Source of the DNA: Microcystis novacekii Mn_MB_F_20050700_S1
GTDB lineage: Bacteria; Cyanobacteriota; Cyanobacteriia; Cyanobacteriales; Microcystaceae
Assembly: GCA_007096045.1 (NCBI GenBank)
Contig: SFAU01000025.1
Location: 1 to 40,334, forward strand
Reading direction: 5' to 3'
Length of the DNA stretch: 40,334 bases
Position 1 is the first letter of the stretch. Each line of letters starts with the position of its first letter. Positions 31,741-40,334 of this stretch are shown in pieces. Under the pieces are notes generated by a model. It was not told where the DNA came from and searched no databases. It saw nothing but the letters and a program-made list of their open reading frames with translations. The position numbers and the translations under genes are program-made.

Positions 31741-31819
31741 TGTGGGAAGTGGGGAGAACAAAGCTGCCTTTTGCATGAGTGCCTTTTGAACCTAGTAAAT
31801 CAATTTTGTACGACTACTT

Positions 31820-33652
31820 ATGAATATGTCAATCAAAGATACTGTCCAAAATACTGTCAACGTTGGTAATTTTAGTCGCTCGCAACTCGGTCGGCCGGAT
31901 GAGAACAATTTATATCAGGCAGTCGCCACAATTACCGAGGGACATTGGCCGGAAAATCTGTCGGGATACGTTTTTATCGTCTGTCCTTTTCATAGAAAAA
32001 ATGACCGTCATTTGTTCTCTGGCGAAGGTGTAATTATTAAATGGGACTTGCAAGGGAAAAATAATCAAGTTAACATTTACAGTAAAAAACTAAAAACTTG
32101 GGATAGTTTCTGGCGAAAAGTTTTACCGATATTTAATATTAGTCAAGCCACTTTTCCCGCCGTGGTCAGCATTTTAGGTTCTTCGGAAATAGCGAATACT
32201 GCTATGGTTAAACTAGAAAAAGTTTCCGAAGATAAACAAATAGAAGAAACCAGATTAATTCTCACTGCCGATGCGGGACGTTACTGGGAAGTGGACCCCG
32301 TTTCCCTTGAAACTATCACCCCGATTGGTTATTTTGACCAACATATTGTTTCTGTACCTTTATCATTTTTCCCAGTCCTAGAAAATACCGCTCACCCTTT
32401 CTACGACAAAAAAACCAAAGAATTTATCACCTGTGAATTAAAGCTGAAACTTGTATCGGGAGGTATGTTAAAAGATTTGGATTCCTCGGTGTATATTGTT
32501 CTTTGGGATCAACAAAAAAAACTTAAACCCTGGAAACTACAGGGAACTACCCTCGATGGTAGCCCCCATTCGGTCATCGTCACCGAAGATTATATCATGA
32601 TTCCCGATATGCCCTTTCAGATGGGAGTAGCCAAACTATTAGGTATCAGAATCAGGCCCGAAGAAACCTATCCGAAAACTCAAATTTATCTGGTTAAACG
32701 TCAAGACCTCAAGGAAGAAGAAACCAATGTTCCCTCGCGATTAATTACCTTCAATGGCGATAGTTATCACTTCCTTTGTAATTACCATAGTATCAACGGT
32801 CAAATTCAGCTTGTGGCCATCCAACACGCCACTATTAGTTTAACCGAAGCGATCGAAAAAGACGATATCCAACATTTTACCGGTCAGAGTTATCCCCCCG
32901 AATACCACGGCATCCCCTGGATGTTTTCCTTTGATGTCGGAGTGCTACGCAAAGTGGTTATCGAAGATGCCAGGGTGATGAGCGAACAAGCTTTCATCCA
33001 TCCGGGTTGGTTCTGTACCAGTCTCTACACCGCTGACCCCCGGGAATCGGAACAGGGATACAGTGCCGTTTATCAAATCTATCTCGGTTATGTGCGCGAA
33101 TTAATTTGTCGTCGTCAGTATATGGATTGTCGCGACCAAAGTAATCGCATCCTTAGCGATGCGGAACTTCCCTGTCATGACTTGCCCTCGGTATTAGCCA
33201 AGGTTCCCCTCGATAAGGATTGGAATCAGTTAACTGAACAGATTAGACAAGAAAAAAATGCCACTGATACTCATGTATCACATTTAGGTCGGGAACTACT
33301 GGATTTTTATGTTTGTCCCGATGGCTATATTTTAGATAGCATTCAGTTTATTCCCCAAGAACAGGGCTATCTATTGACGACGGTTTTAACCCCGACCAGA
33401 GTATTAGAAGCTTGGTTATTTAACCCTGACAATCTCAAGGACGGACCGATTGCTAAACTGAGCTTACCTGAAGATGTTCACTTTGGTTTGACCTTGCATT
33501 CCGAGTATTTCGAGCAGGTGGTCTCTTCTCCCCGTCCTTCCGTCTCACAGGTAAATCGAGTTCTGTCAGCCTTGCGGAGTCTGGTCTTGGTTCCCGTAGA
33601 ATTTTTCTTGGGGAGACCAGCAGCCGTTTACAATCGCCGAGTAAAAAAATGA
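31820..33652 (+). CDS. Carotenoid oxygenase (RPE65) family protein, extended form
   Basis: Predicted non-heme iron enzyme that cleaves a carotenoid or related polyene to aldehydes. Four His ligands can be proposed: His192 (NTAHPFYD), His250 ([15 protein letters not shown]), His317 (SYHFLCNYH) and His560 ([10 protein letters not shown]). The start region [20 protein letters not shown] and [15 protein letters not shown] matches the family's first blade. At 610 residues it is about 100 longer than typical (around 480-500), the extra mainly between about 400 and 500 ([18 protein letters not shown]...). The divergence means activity is not assured. The TGA overlaps the ATG of the giant kinase gene by ATGA, so the two are translationally coupled. 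ATG 31820 or 31826 may be used. Confidence 0.83.
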   Translation: MNMSIKDTVQNTVNVGNFSRSQLGRPDENNLYQAVATITEGHWPENLSGYVFIVCPFHRKNDRHLFSGEGVIIKWDLQGKNNQVNIYSKKLKTWDSFWRKVLPIFNISQATFPAVVSILGSSEIANTAMVKLEKVSEDKQIEETRLILTADAGRYWEVDPVSLETITPIGYFDQHIVSVPLSFFPVLENTAHPFYDKKTKEFITCELKLKLVSGGMLKDLDSSVYIVLWDQQKKLKPWKLQGTTLDGSPHSVIVTEDYIMIPDMPFQMGVAKLLGIRIRPEETYPKTQIYLVKRQDLKEEETNVPSRLITFNGDSYHFLCNYHSINGQIQLVAIQHATISLTEAIEKDDIQHFTGQSYPPEYHGIPWMFSFDVGVLRKVVIEDARVMSEQAFIHPGWFCTSLYTADPRESEQGYSAVYQIYLGYVRELICRRQYMDCRDQSNRILSDAELPCHDLPSVLAKVPLDKDWNQLTEQIRQEKNATDTHVSHLGRELLDFYVCPDGYILDSIQFIPQEQGYLLTTVLTPTRVLEAWLFNPDNLKDGPIAKLSLPEDVHFGLTLHSEYFEQVVSSPRPSVSQVNRVLSALRSLVLVPVEFFLGRPAAVYNRRVKK

Positions 33653-36600
33653 TTGTTCTCAAAGGATACGACATTCTTGCCCAAATCTACGAAAGCGTTA
33701 ACTCGGAAGTCCATCGGGCGGTTCGCATCGTCGATAATCAACCGGTTATGCTCAAAATCCTCAAGCAAGAATATCCCACCACCCAACAACTAACCCACTA
33801 CAAACAGGAGTATAAAACCATCTGCGGTCTGAACTTCGAGGGGGCGATTAAAGCCTATGGTTTAGAAACCTACCGCAGAACTCCCGTGATTATTTTGGAA
33901 GATTTCGGGGGCATATCCTTAAAAAAATGGCTAGAGGGCAAACCCCTGTCTTTAAGGGACTTTTTAAGTCTTGCACCCCGAATAGTGGCTAATTTAGAGA
34001 AAATTCACAACGCTAAGGTTATTCACAAAGATATTAATCCTGCCAATATAGTTCTTAACCCCGAAACCGGACAGATTAAAATCATCGATTTTGGCATTGC
34101 CAGCGTCCTGCAGCGGGAAAATCCGGGGCTAAAAAATCCCAACGTCCTCGAGGGGACTTTAGCCTATATTTCTCCCGAACAAACCGGACGGATGAATCGC
34201 AGTCTCGATTACCGTACAGATTTTTATTCCTTGGGCGTTAGCTTCTACGAACTTCTCACCGGACAATTACCTTTTCGGGCTAACGATGCTTTGGAATTAG
34301 TTCACTGTCATCTAGCTAAACAACCTTTGGAGATTAATAGTCTCGTCAGGGAGAAAATTCCCCCAGTGGTGGAGGCAATCATCAGGAAACTGATGGCTAA
34401 AACCCCCGAGGAACGATACCAAAGTGCCTACGGTATTCGGGCAGATTTAGAAGAATGTTTAAGACAACTGGAAACAACGGGTAAAATTGAAGATTTTGTC
34501 ATCGCTAGGCAAGATCTAGCCAATCAGTTCCAAATTCCCCAAAAACTCTACGGTAGGGAGACAGAAATCGCCACTCTCCTCACTGCTTTTCAACGGGTAG
34601 CCACGGTGGCTAAAAACTCCTCTCACACCGAACTGATGCTAGTTACGGGTTATTCTGGCATGGGTAAAACCACCTTGGTTAGGGAAATTTATCAGCCAAT
34701 TACTGAAAAACGCGGCTTTTTTATCTCCGGTAAATTTGACCAATTTCAGCGCGATATCCCCTATGCTGCCGTGATTAGCGCTTTGACTCATCTGGTTAAG
34801 CAACTTTTGGGGGAAAGTCAGCCACAACTGCAACTATGGCGACAAAAACTCCTAAAATCTTTGGGGGCGAATGCACGGGTTATTATTGATGTGATTCCCG
34901 AATTAGAATTAATTATCGGTCTACAACCAGAGGTGTTACAATTAGGAGCGATCGCTACTCAAAATCGCTTTAATTTAGTCTTTAAAAATTTTATTCGGGT
35001 CTTTTGTTCCCCAGAACATCCCCTGGTCATCTTTCTCGATGATTTACAATGGGCAGACTTGGCTAGTCTCCAGTTGATAGAATTAATTATGCTCGATGGC
35101 GATATGGACTATTTGTTTTTAATTGGCTCCTATCGCAGTAATGAAATTAATTCCACCCACCCCCTAACCGCTACCCTCGATAAATTAGAGCAGGGGGGCA
35201 TAATTATCAATCAAGTTATTTTAAGACCTCTGGGTCCTGCACAGGTCAATCAGTTAATTGCCGACACCTTAAATCATTCACCAGAATATGTGCAATCTTT
35301 GTCCGCTTTAGTCTGGCAAAAAACCCACGGTAATCCTTTTTTTGTCAATGAATTTCTCAAAACTATCTACTGGGAAAATTTGCTATTTTTCCAACCAGGG
35401 GAGCAAACAACCACTAAAACCGATAATAATAGGGGCTATTGGCAATGGCATCTGGGCCAAATTCAAAGGATTGGTAGTACCGATAATCTGATTCAATTTA
35501 TGATGGGTAAAATGCAAAAATTACCTCTGGAAACCCAGGAAATTTTAAGTTTAGCATCTTGTCTTGGCTCAGAATTTAATTTAAATACTCTAGCAGTAAT
35601 CTCTGAAAAATCACCTCCAGAACTTTTACCAATTTTAACTTCTAGTAGCGAAGCTGGTTTAATTATTCCCCTCTCAGAATTAGATGAACAATTACTGATT
35701 CAAGAATATAAATTTGCTCATGATCGTATTCAACAAGGAGCTTACGCTCTCATCGAAGACAGCCAAAAAGCCGTAATTCACCTAAAAATTGGTCGCCTAC
35801 TTTGGCAGCATACTTCTGTCAACGAATTATCGGAAAAGATTTTTAAAATAGTCGATCATCTCAATCTTGGTTATCAACTAATTAGCGACAAAAAAGAACG
35901 AGAGTCAGTGGCTAACTTGAATTTACTAGCAGCCCAAAAAGCAAAAGCAGCTAATGCCCAAACTGGAGCCTTAAAATATATTAAAATTGCTCAAAAACTT
36001 CTCGAAAAATCAAGCTGGGAAAATAACTATCAACTGACTTTAAATATTTATTCTGAAGCCACAGAAATCGCCTATTTAAGTGGGGATTTTGAGCAGATGC
36101 AGTGCTGGGCTAATCTCGTATTAAAACAGGCAAAAACCACCCTAGATAAAGTAAAAGTTTATGAAGTCATCATCGAAGCTTATCACGCCCAAAATCAAGA
36201 ACTAAAAGCGGTACAAATTGGCTTATCTGTTCTAAAAAGCTTAGATTTCGAGATTCCTGAATCCTTACAATCATCAGATATCCAGGAAGAACTCACTAAA
36301 ACTCGGCAAAAATTAGCGGGTAAAAATATCGAAGATTTAACTAATTTACCGCCGATAAATGAAGAAGAAAAATTAGCAACAATGAAGATAGCGGCTGCCA
36401 TATTTTCTCCTGTTTTTATTGCCGCCCCGCATCTCTTACCTGTCCTAGTATCAAAACAGGTTAACTTATCAATTCAGTACGGCAATAGTTATCTAGCGGC
36501 TTTTACTTATGTTAATTATGGCTTAATTCTTTGTGGTCTTTTAGAAGATTGGGAAACGGGTTATCAATTTGGAAAATTGGCTTTAAACATTGCCGATAAA

Positions 36601-39600
36601 TTTCATGCCAAAGCCCTAATGCCGAAAATAATTGCCGTCTTTTCCACCACTATTAGTATCTGGAAAGAACCGATTAAAAATTCCCTGTCCTTGTTAAAAT
36701 CTTCCTATCAAACTGGTTTAGAAATGGGGGATCTCTACTACGGAACAATCTGCGCCTATCTTTACTGTTTTCATTCCGCCTTTATCGGACAGGAATTAAC
36801 AGAATTAGCCCAAGAAATAGCTAATTATGATCTGGCTTTTGTTAAGCTCAAACAAGAAAACCCTCGCAACTATCTAAAAATCTACGGACAAACAGTTTTA
36901 AATCTGCTGGGGCGCTCGGACAATCCCAGTCGTTTAGAGGGACAATACTATCAAGAAACTCTTATGTTACCGTACCATCTAGAGGCTAATGATCTCTATG
37001 GTCTCTGTGCTTTATTTGTTAATAAATTATACCTTTGTTATCTATTCGGACAGTACGAACAAGCCATTGAAAATGCTAACCAAGCCCAAAATTATCTAGG
37101 GGGAGCTACCGCTACTTTATTGATTTCTCTGCATAATTTCTATGATTCCCTCGCCCATTTAGCTATTTATAATCATCTGGATAATGACCAAAAACAGCAG
37201 GTATTAGAACGGGTGAAGAATAATCAGAAAAAGCAACAGGAATGGGCTAATCAAGCACCCCAGAACTATCTCCATAAATTTTATTTAGTGGAAGCGGAAA
37301 AGGAGCGAGTGCAGCAATCCTATCTAGAAGCCATAGAAAACTACGATTTAGCCATTGCTAAAGCCAAGGAAAATGAAGACATTAATGAAGAAGCACTAGC
37401 TAACGAACTAGCGGCGAAATTCTATCTCGATTGGGGTAAAGTAAAAATTGCCAAAACCTACATCAATGAAGCTGCTTATCTCTATTCTCTTTGGGGAGCA
37501 ACCGCTAAAGTCAAAGATATAGAAAGCCGCTATTCTCAGTTAATGGTCAATAATTATGGTTCCAATTCCCTGACCGAAACCACGAGAACTACCACCAGAA
37601 AAAATTCAGTTAGTCATGCGGGAGAACTGTTAGATTTAGCCACGATTATGAAGGCATCCCAAGCCATTTCTAGCGAGATAGTTTTAGATAAGTTACTCGC
37701 CACCCTGATGAAAATTCTCATCGAAAATGCTGGGGCGCAGCTGGGCTATCTTATCCTAGAAAGCGGCGGACAATTATCGATTGAAGCCTCCGGTTCAGTG
37801 CAGGAAGATAGGGTGACAGTCTTTAAATCTAATGCCATCGAAGAACATCTTCCCGTCTCAATTATTAACTATGTAGCCCGGAGCGGTCAAACCGTTCTTA
37901 ATAACGATGCCGCCCATCAGGGCAATTTTAGCAACGACCCCTATATTAAAACCCATCAAACCAAATCGCTGCTCTGTTCGCCCCTCCTCGACCAAGGACA
38001 ACTGCGGGGAATTGTCTATCTAGAAAATAATCTCACCGTCGGGGCTTTTACCCAAGAAAGATTGGAAGTGCTGCAACTGCTCTCCAGCCAAGCGGCGATC
38101 GCAATTACTAACGCCAAACTCTACACCGAAATCAAAGCTAAACAGAGACAACTAGCGCAATTTTTAGAAGCCATGCCAGTGGGGGTATTTGTCCTTGATG
38201 CCGACAGTCACCCCTATTATGCCAATCAAACGGCCCAAGAGATTTTAGGAAAAGGGATAGTTAATATCACCACGGCTAATCAGTTGGGGGAAACCTATCA
38301 GTTATATCAAGCTGGAACTGATCGATTGTATCCCACCGAAGACCAGCCGATTGTCAGGGCTTTAAGGGGGGAAAAAAACACGATGGATGACCTAGAAATT
38401 CACCAAGGAGAGAAGGTTATTCCCCTAGAAGTGTATGCCACGCCCGTTTTTGACGAAAAAGGAGAAATTATCTATGCAATCACCGCTTTTACCGATATTA
38501 GCGAACGAAAACAGGCGGAAGCGGAACGGATTCGCTTTACTGAAGAATTAGCTGAGTATAGCCGCACTCTCGAACAAAAAGTGCAGGAGCGCACCCTAGA
38601 ACTCAGCCAAACCCTAGAAATTCTCAAGGCCACCCAAGCAGAATTACTGTTTGAAAATGAACTGCTCAGAAGTACCGAACAATCTAGCACCTTTGACTAT
38701 CAAGTGGGGGGCAGTTTGCCCATGGATGCCCCTACCTACGTTGTCCGCGCCGCCGACCGTTATCTCTATAAAGCCCTCAAACGCGGCGATTTTTGCTATG
38801 TTCTCAATCCCCGTCAAATGGGTAAGTCTAGTTTAATGGTACGCATGATCGATCACCTCCAACACGAGGGCATCTGTTGCGCTCCTATTGATTTAACCCG
38901 CATCGGCAGCGAAAATGTCACTTCTGACCAATGGTACAAGGGGATAGCCTTCGAGTTAGGGCGACGTTTTGGCCTGCTCAAAAGGGTCAATCTGAAAGCT
39001 TGGTGGCAAGAACGGGAAGATGTCTCGGCAGTGCAGCGCTTGGGCGAATTTATTGAAGAGGTGTTATTGCTGGAAGTGGGGATCGTGGAAGGTTCTCCCC
39101 CGAAACCGATCGCAATTTTTATCGATGAAATCGATAGCGTTTTGGGCTTAAATTTTGCGGTTAATGACTTTTTTGCCCTGATTCGTTCCTGCTATAACCA
39201 GCGCGGTTTTAACCCCCTGTATCGACGTTTGACCTTCGCTTTCTTCGGTGTTGTCACCCCCTCCGATTTAATTACCGACCACCAAATCACTCCTTTTAAT
39301 ATCGGTCATTCGATTCAATTGGAGGGTTTTAAGGAACACGAAGCTCAACCTTTACTGCGGGGATTGGCCGAGAAAGTTAGTAACCCGCAAACTGTCTTAA
39401 AAGAAGTCTTTGCCTGGACAAACGGTCAACCTTTTCTGACACAAAAACTCTGTCAGTTAATTCGCACCGCTGCCGCACCGATTCCCCCCAATGGTGAGGC
39501 CTCCTGGATTGAGGACTTAGTACAGAAGAAGATCATTAGCAATTGGGAGTCTCAGGATGAACCGGAACATCTGCGGACTATTCGCGATCGGCTTCTCAAC

Positions 39601-39801
39601 AGTCATCGCTCCCAGTTGCTCCTGAGACTCTATGAACGGATTTTAAGGGAAAAAGAGGTGATTTCCGAGGATAGCCCCCCAGAAAAAGAGTTACTTTTAT
39701 CGGGGTTAGTGATCAAAGACCAGGGCCGGCTCCAGGTCCATAATCCCATCTATCAGGCAATCTTTAACCTCCATTGGCTGGGGTGCAGCTCAAATTTGTA
39801 G
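33649..39801 (+). CDS. Giant Ser/Thr kinase - ATPase - GAF - PAS protein ending in an AAA-like domain
   Basis: 2050 residues. Order: Ser/Thr protein kinase (about 1-270; Lys36, [12 protein letters not shown] with Asp128, DFG at 147, [15 protein letters not shown]); predicted AAA/STAND ATPase (about 300-620; Walker [10 protein letters not shown] near 334-342, Walker [10 protein letters not shown] near 461); long helical TPR-like region (about 750-1310); GAF domain (about 1343-1495, [22 protein letters not shown]); PAS domain (about 1502-1620, ending [15 protein letters not shown]); coiled coil ([19 protein letters not shown]...); AAA_35-like ATPase (about 1682-2050; Walker [11 protein letters not shown] near 1718, Walker [11 protein letters not shown] near 1822). 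Cyanobacterial relatives end in HisKA/HATPase at this point; here it is replaced. No membrane segment. Starts inside the stop of the carotenoid oxygenase gene. Confidence 0.88.
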   Translation: MIVLKGYDILAQIYESVNSEVHRAVRIVDNQPVMLKILKQEYPTTQQLTHYKQEYKTICGLNFEGAIKAYGLETYRRTPVIILEDFGGISLKKWLEGKPLSLRDFLSLAPRIVANLEKIHNAKVIHKDINPANIVLNPETGQIKIIDFGIASVLQRENPGLKNPNVLEGTLAYISPEQTGRMNRSLDYRTDFYSLGVSFYELLTGQLPFRANDALELVHCHLAKQPLEINSLVREKIPPVVEAIIRKLMAKTPEERYQSAYGIRADLEECLRQLETTGKIEDFVIARQDLANQFQIPQKLYGRETEIATLLTAFQRVATVAKNSSHTELMLVTGYSGMGKTTLVREIYQPITEKRGFFISGKFDQFQRDIPYAAVISALTHLVKQLLGESQPQLQLWRQKLLKSLGANARVIIDVIPELELIIGLQPEVLQLGAIATQNRFNLVFKNFIRVFCSPEHPLVIFLDDLQWADLASLQLIELIMLDGDMDYLFLIGSYRSNEINSTHPLTATLDKLEQGGIIINQVILRPLGPAQVNQLIADTLNHSPEYVQSLSALVWQKTHGNPFFVNEFLKTIYWENLLFFQPGEQTTTKTDNNRGYWQWHLGQIQRIGSTDNLIQFMMGKMQKLPLETQEILSLASCLGSEFNLNTLAVISEKSPPELLPILTSSSEAGLIIPLSELDEQLLIQEYKFAHDRIQQGAYALIEDSQKAVIHLKIGRLLWQHTSVNELSEKIFKIVDHLNLGYQLISDKKERESVANLNLLAAQKAKAANAQTGALKYIKIAQKLLEKSSWENNYQLTLNIYSEATEIAYLSGDFEQMQCWANLVLKQAKTTLDKVKVYEVIIEAYHAQNQELKAVQIGLSVLKSLDFEIPESLQSSDIQEELTKTRQKLAGKNIEDLTNLPPINEEEKLATMKIAAAIFSPVFIAAPHLLPVLVSKQVNLSIQYGNSYLAAFTYVNYGLILCGLLEDWETGYQFGKLALNIADKFHAKALMPKIIAVFSTTISIWKEPIKNSLSLLKSSYQTGLEMGDLYYGTICAYLYCFHSAFIGQELTELAQEIANYDLAFVKLKQENPRNYLKIYGQTVLNLLGRSDNPSRLEGQYYQETLMLPYHLEANDLYGLCALFVNKLYLCYLFGQYEQAIENANQAQNYLGGATATLLISLHNFYDSLAHLAIYNHLDNDQKQQVLERVKNNQKKQQEWANQAPQNYLHKFYLVEAEKERVQQSYLEAIENYDLAIAKAKENEDINEEALANELAAKFYLDWGKVKIAKTYINEAAYLYSLWGATAKVKDIESRYSQLMVNNYGSNSLTETTRTTTRKNSVSHAGELLDLATIMKASQAISSEIVLDKLLATLMKILIENAGAQLGYLILESGGQLSIEASGSVQEDRVTVFKSNAIEEHLPVSIINYVARSGQTVLNNDAAHQGNFSNDPYIKTHQTKSLLCSPLLDQGQLRGIVYLENNLTVGAFTQERLEVLQLLSSQAAIAITNAKLYTEIKAKQRQLAQFLEAMPVGVFVLDADSHPYYANQTAQEILGKGIVNITTANQLGETYQLYQAGTDRLYPTEDQPIVRALRGEKNTMDDLEIHQGEKVIPLEVYATPVFDEKGEIIYAITAFTDISERKQAEAERIRFTEELAEYSRTLEQKVQERTLELSQTLEILKATQAELLFENELLRSTEQSSTFDYQVGGSLPMDAPTYVVRAADRYLYKALKRGDFCYVLNPRQMGKSSLMVRMIDHLQHEGICCAPIDLTRIGSENVTSDQWYKGIAFELGRRFGLLKRVNLKAWWQEREDVSAVQRLGEFIEEVLLLEVGIVEGSPPKPIAIFIDEIDSVLGLNFAVNDFFALIRSCYNQRGFNPLYRRLTFAFFGVVTPSDLITDHQITPFNIGHSIQLEGFKEHEAQPLLRGLAEKVSNPQTVLKEVFAWTNGQPFLTQKLCQLIRTAAAPIPPNGEASWIEDLVQKKIISNWESQDEPEHLRTIRDRLLNSHRSQLLLRLYERILREKEVISEDSPPEKELLLSGLVIKDQGRLQVHNPIYQAIFNLHWLGCSSNL

Positions 39802-40334
39802 AAATATCCACTACAGAGCAATTATTGGGACTTAAACGCTCAATAAAGATCAAATCAAGTATAATCGCTACAGAGTTGGCACTTGTTGTTGAGAGATTAG
39901 CAATGAAACAGACAACCCCGTCCGCGGTACCTCTCTTGCTTTGACCGATGGTGTGGGCGTTTTGACAATTGCTTCAAGAGCGATCGCTCTGTCGCTGGTA
40001 GGGTCGAACGTTTGAGCATGGGGAACGCACCATCTTTAAGTTAGGGTTTGCTGAAAAAGTTTGTTGGTGGGGTTAGGAGTCAGGAGTTTCAGGCTTTGTT
40101 GTCCTCTTGTTTTTGTACCAGTTTGTGTACTCAAAGAAGGATAATGCCAGGTTTTTGAAGGTCTTAATCCTATTTTCGCAGCATGAACATCGGATTTTAG
40201 CAGGTCAAAAGCCTTATTTAAAACCCCCATTCCGCACTTCAAGTTGTAGTATTGCTAGTAGCATATAAAATAAAAATTAATCAAGTATTTATACTTAAGA
40301 AGTTGCCTAAAATGGCGCTCGCTAAGAGGAGAGT
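39802..40334. other. Intergenic DNA at the right edge with an element end
   Basis: Contains a HIP1 site (GCGATCGC, about 39981-39988), a 13-codon frame at 39903 (MKQTTPSAVPLLL) that stops at once, and the insertion-element end AGTTAGGGTTTGCTGAAA (40039-40056), the reverse of the ends at 10086 and 12987. An AGGAGTCAGGAGT repeat follows at 40076-40088. The extreme right is AT-rich with no gene. Confidence 0.5.
40036..40242 (-). pseudogene. Possible transposase or element-derived ORF fragment
   Basis: A 68-codon minus-strand frame (MKCGMGVLNKAFDLLKSDVHAAK...) whose last residues (NKLFQQTLT) are written in the element end at 40039-40056. The first ~45 residues look protein-like, but I recognise no family. 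It may be a truncated gene from an insertion element whose other end is absent. Confidence 0.3.

Overview
The window looks like the chromosome of a bloom-type unicellular cyanobacterium, most probably Microcystis or a close relative (inference). The sequence shows moderate GC, many GCGATCGC (HIP1) octamers, cyanobacterial core genes (ndhF, btpA, crhR, a VKOR-Trx fusion, a CYP110-type P450), two PEP-CTERM proteins, and a heavy load of short tandem repeats, miniature inverted-repeat elements and decayed insertion sequences. I see no tRNA, rRNA, CRISPR array or replication origin.

Layout. 1-5,000: a fossil IS200/IS605 tnpB end, then ndhF (NDH-1 subunit) and ilvD (branched-chain amino acid synthesis), separated by a MITE and a second tnpB fossil. 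5,000-9,850: a TPR protein whose GTG start lies in a dispersed repeat, a ferritin-like protein paired with an FTR1 iron permease, and a membrane-anchored periplasmic-binding-like protein followed by a small proline-rich secreted protein. 9,850-13,000: a GEVED-domain PEP-CTERM protein (minus strand) and a VapBC-like toxin-antitoxin pair whose upstream region is duplicated behind it; the second copy is split by an 88-bp repeat. 13,000-16,400 (minus): an orphan C5 DNA methyltransferase, a VKOR-thioredoxin fusion for disulfide formation, and btpA (photosystem I biogenesis). 16,400-19,700: another tnpB fossil and the rimO-crhR pair. 19,900-23,400: a DUF1194 PEP-CTERM protein, then a graveyard: a BrnT-like remnant, an ISAzo13-type element with nonsense and frameshift lesions that itself carries a MITE, an HNH endonuclease gene cut by that IS, and a frameshifted gene with a MITE at its upstream end. 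23,400-27,000 (minus): two tandem DUF29 paralogues, msrP and a cytochrome P450. 27,100-29,650: a TVP38/TMEM64 membrane protein followed by a flavoprotein disulfide oxidoreductase. 30,380-39,801: an HTH-AAA-like protein, a carotenoid-oxygenase-family protein, and a 2050-residue Ser/Thr kinase/ATPase/GAF/PAS protein that ends in the same kind of AAA-like domain instead of a histidine kinase. The last two overlap by 4 bp.

The signals most worth following are: (1) a conserved ~68-bp leader with a homopolymeric G tract (12 and 10 G) upstream of both PEP-CTERM genes, suggesting a slippage switch for surface proteins; (2) the HTH-AAA / carotenoid oxygenase / giant kinase-AAA locus, which looks like an undescribed signalling module; (3) heptameric repeats that supply the last codons and stop of three genes; (4) the layered insertions at the toxin-antitoxin locus and the ISAzo13 graveyard.
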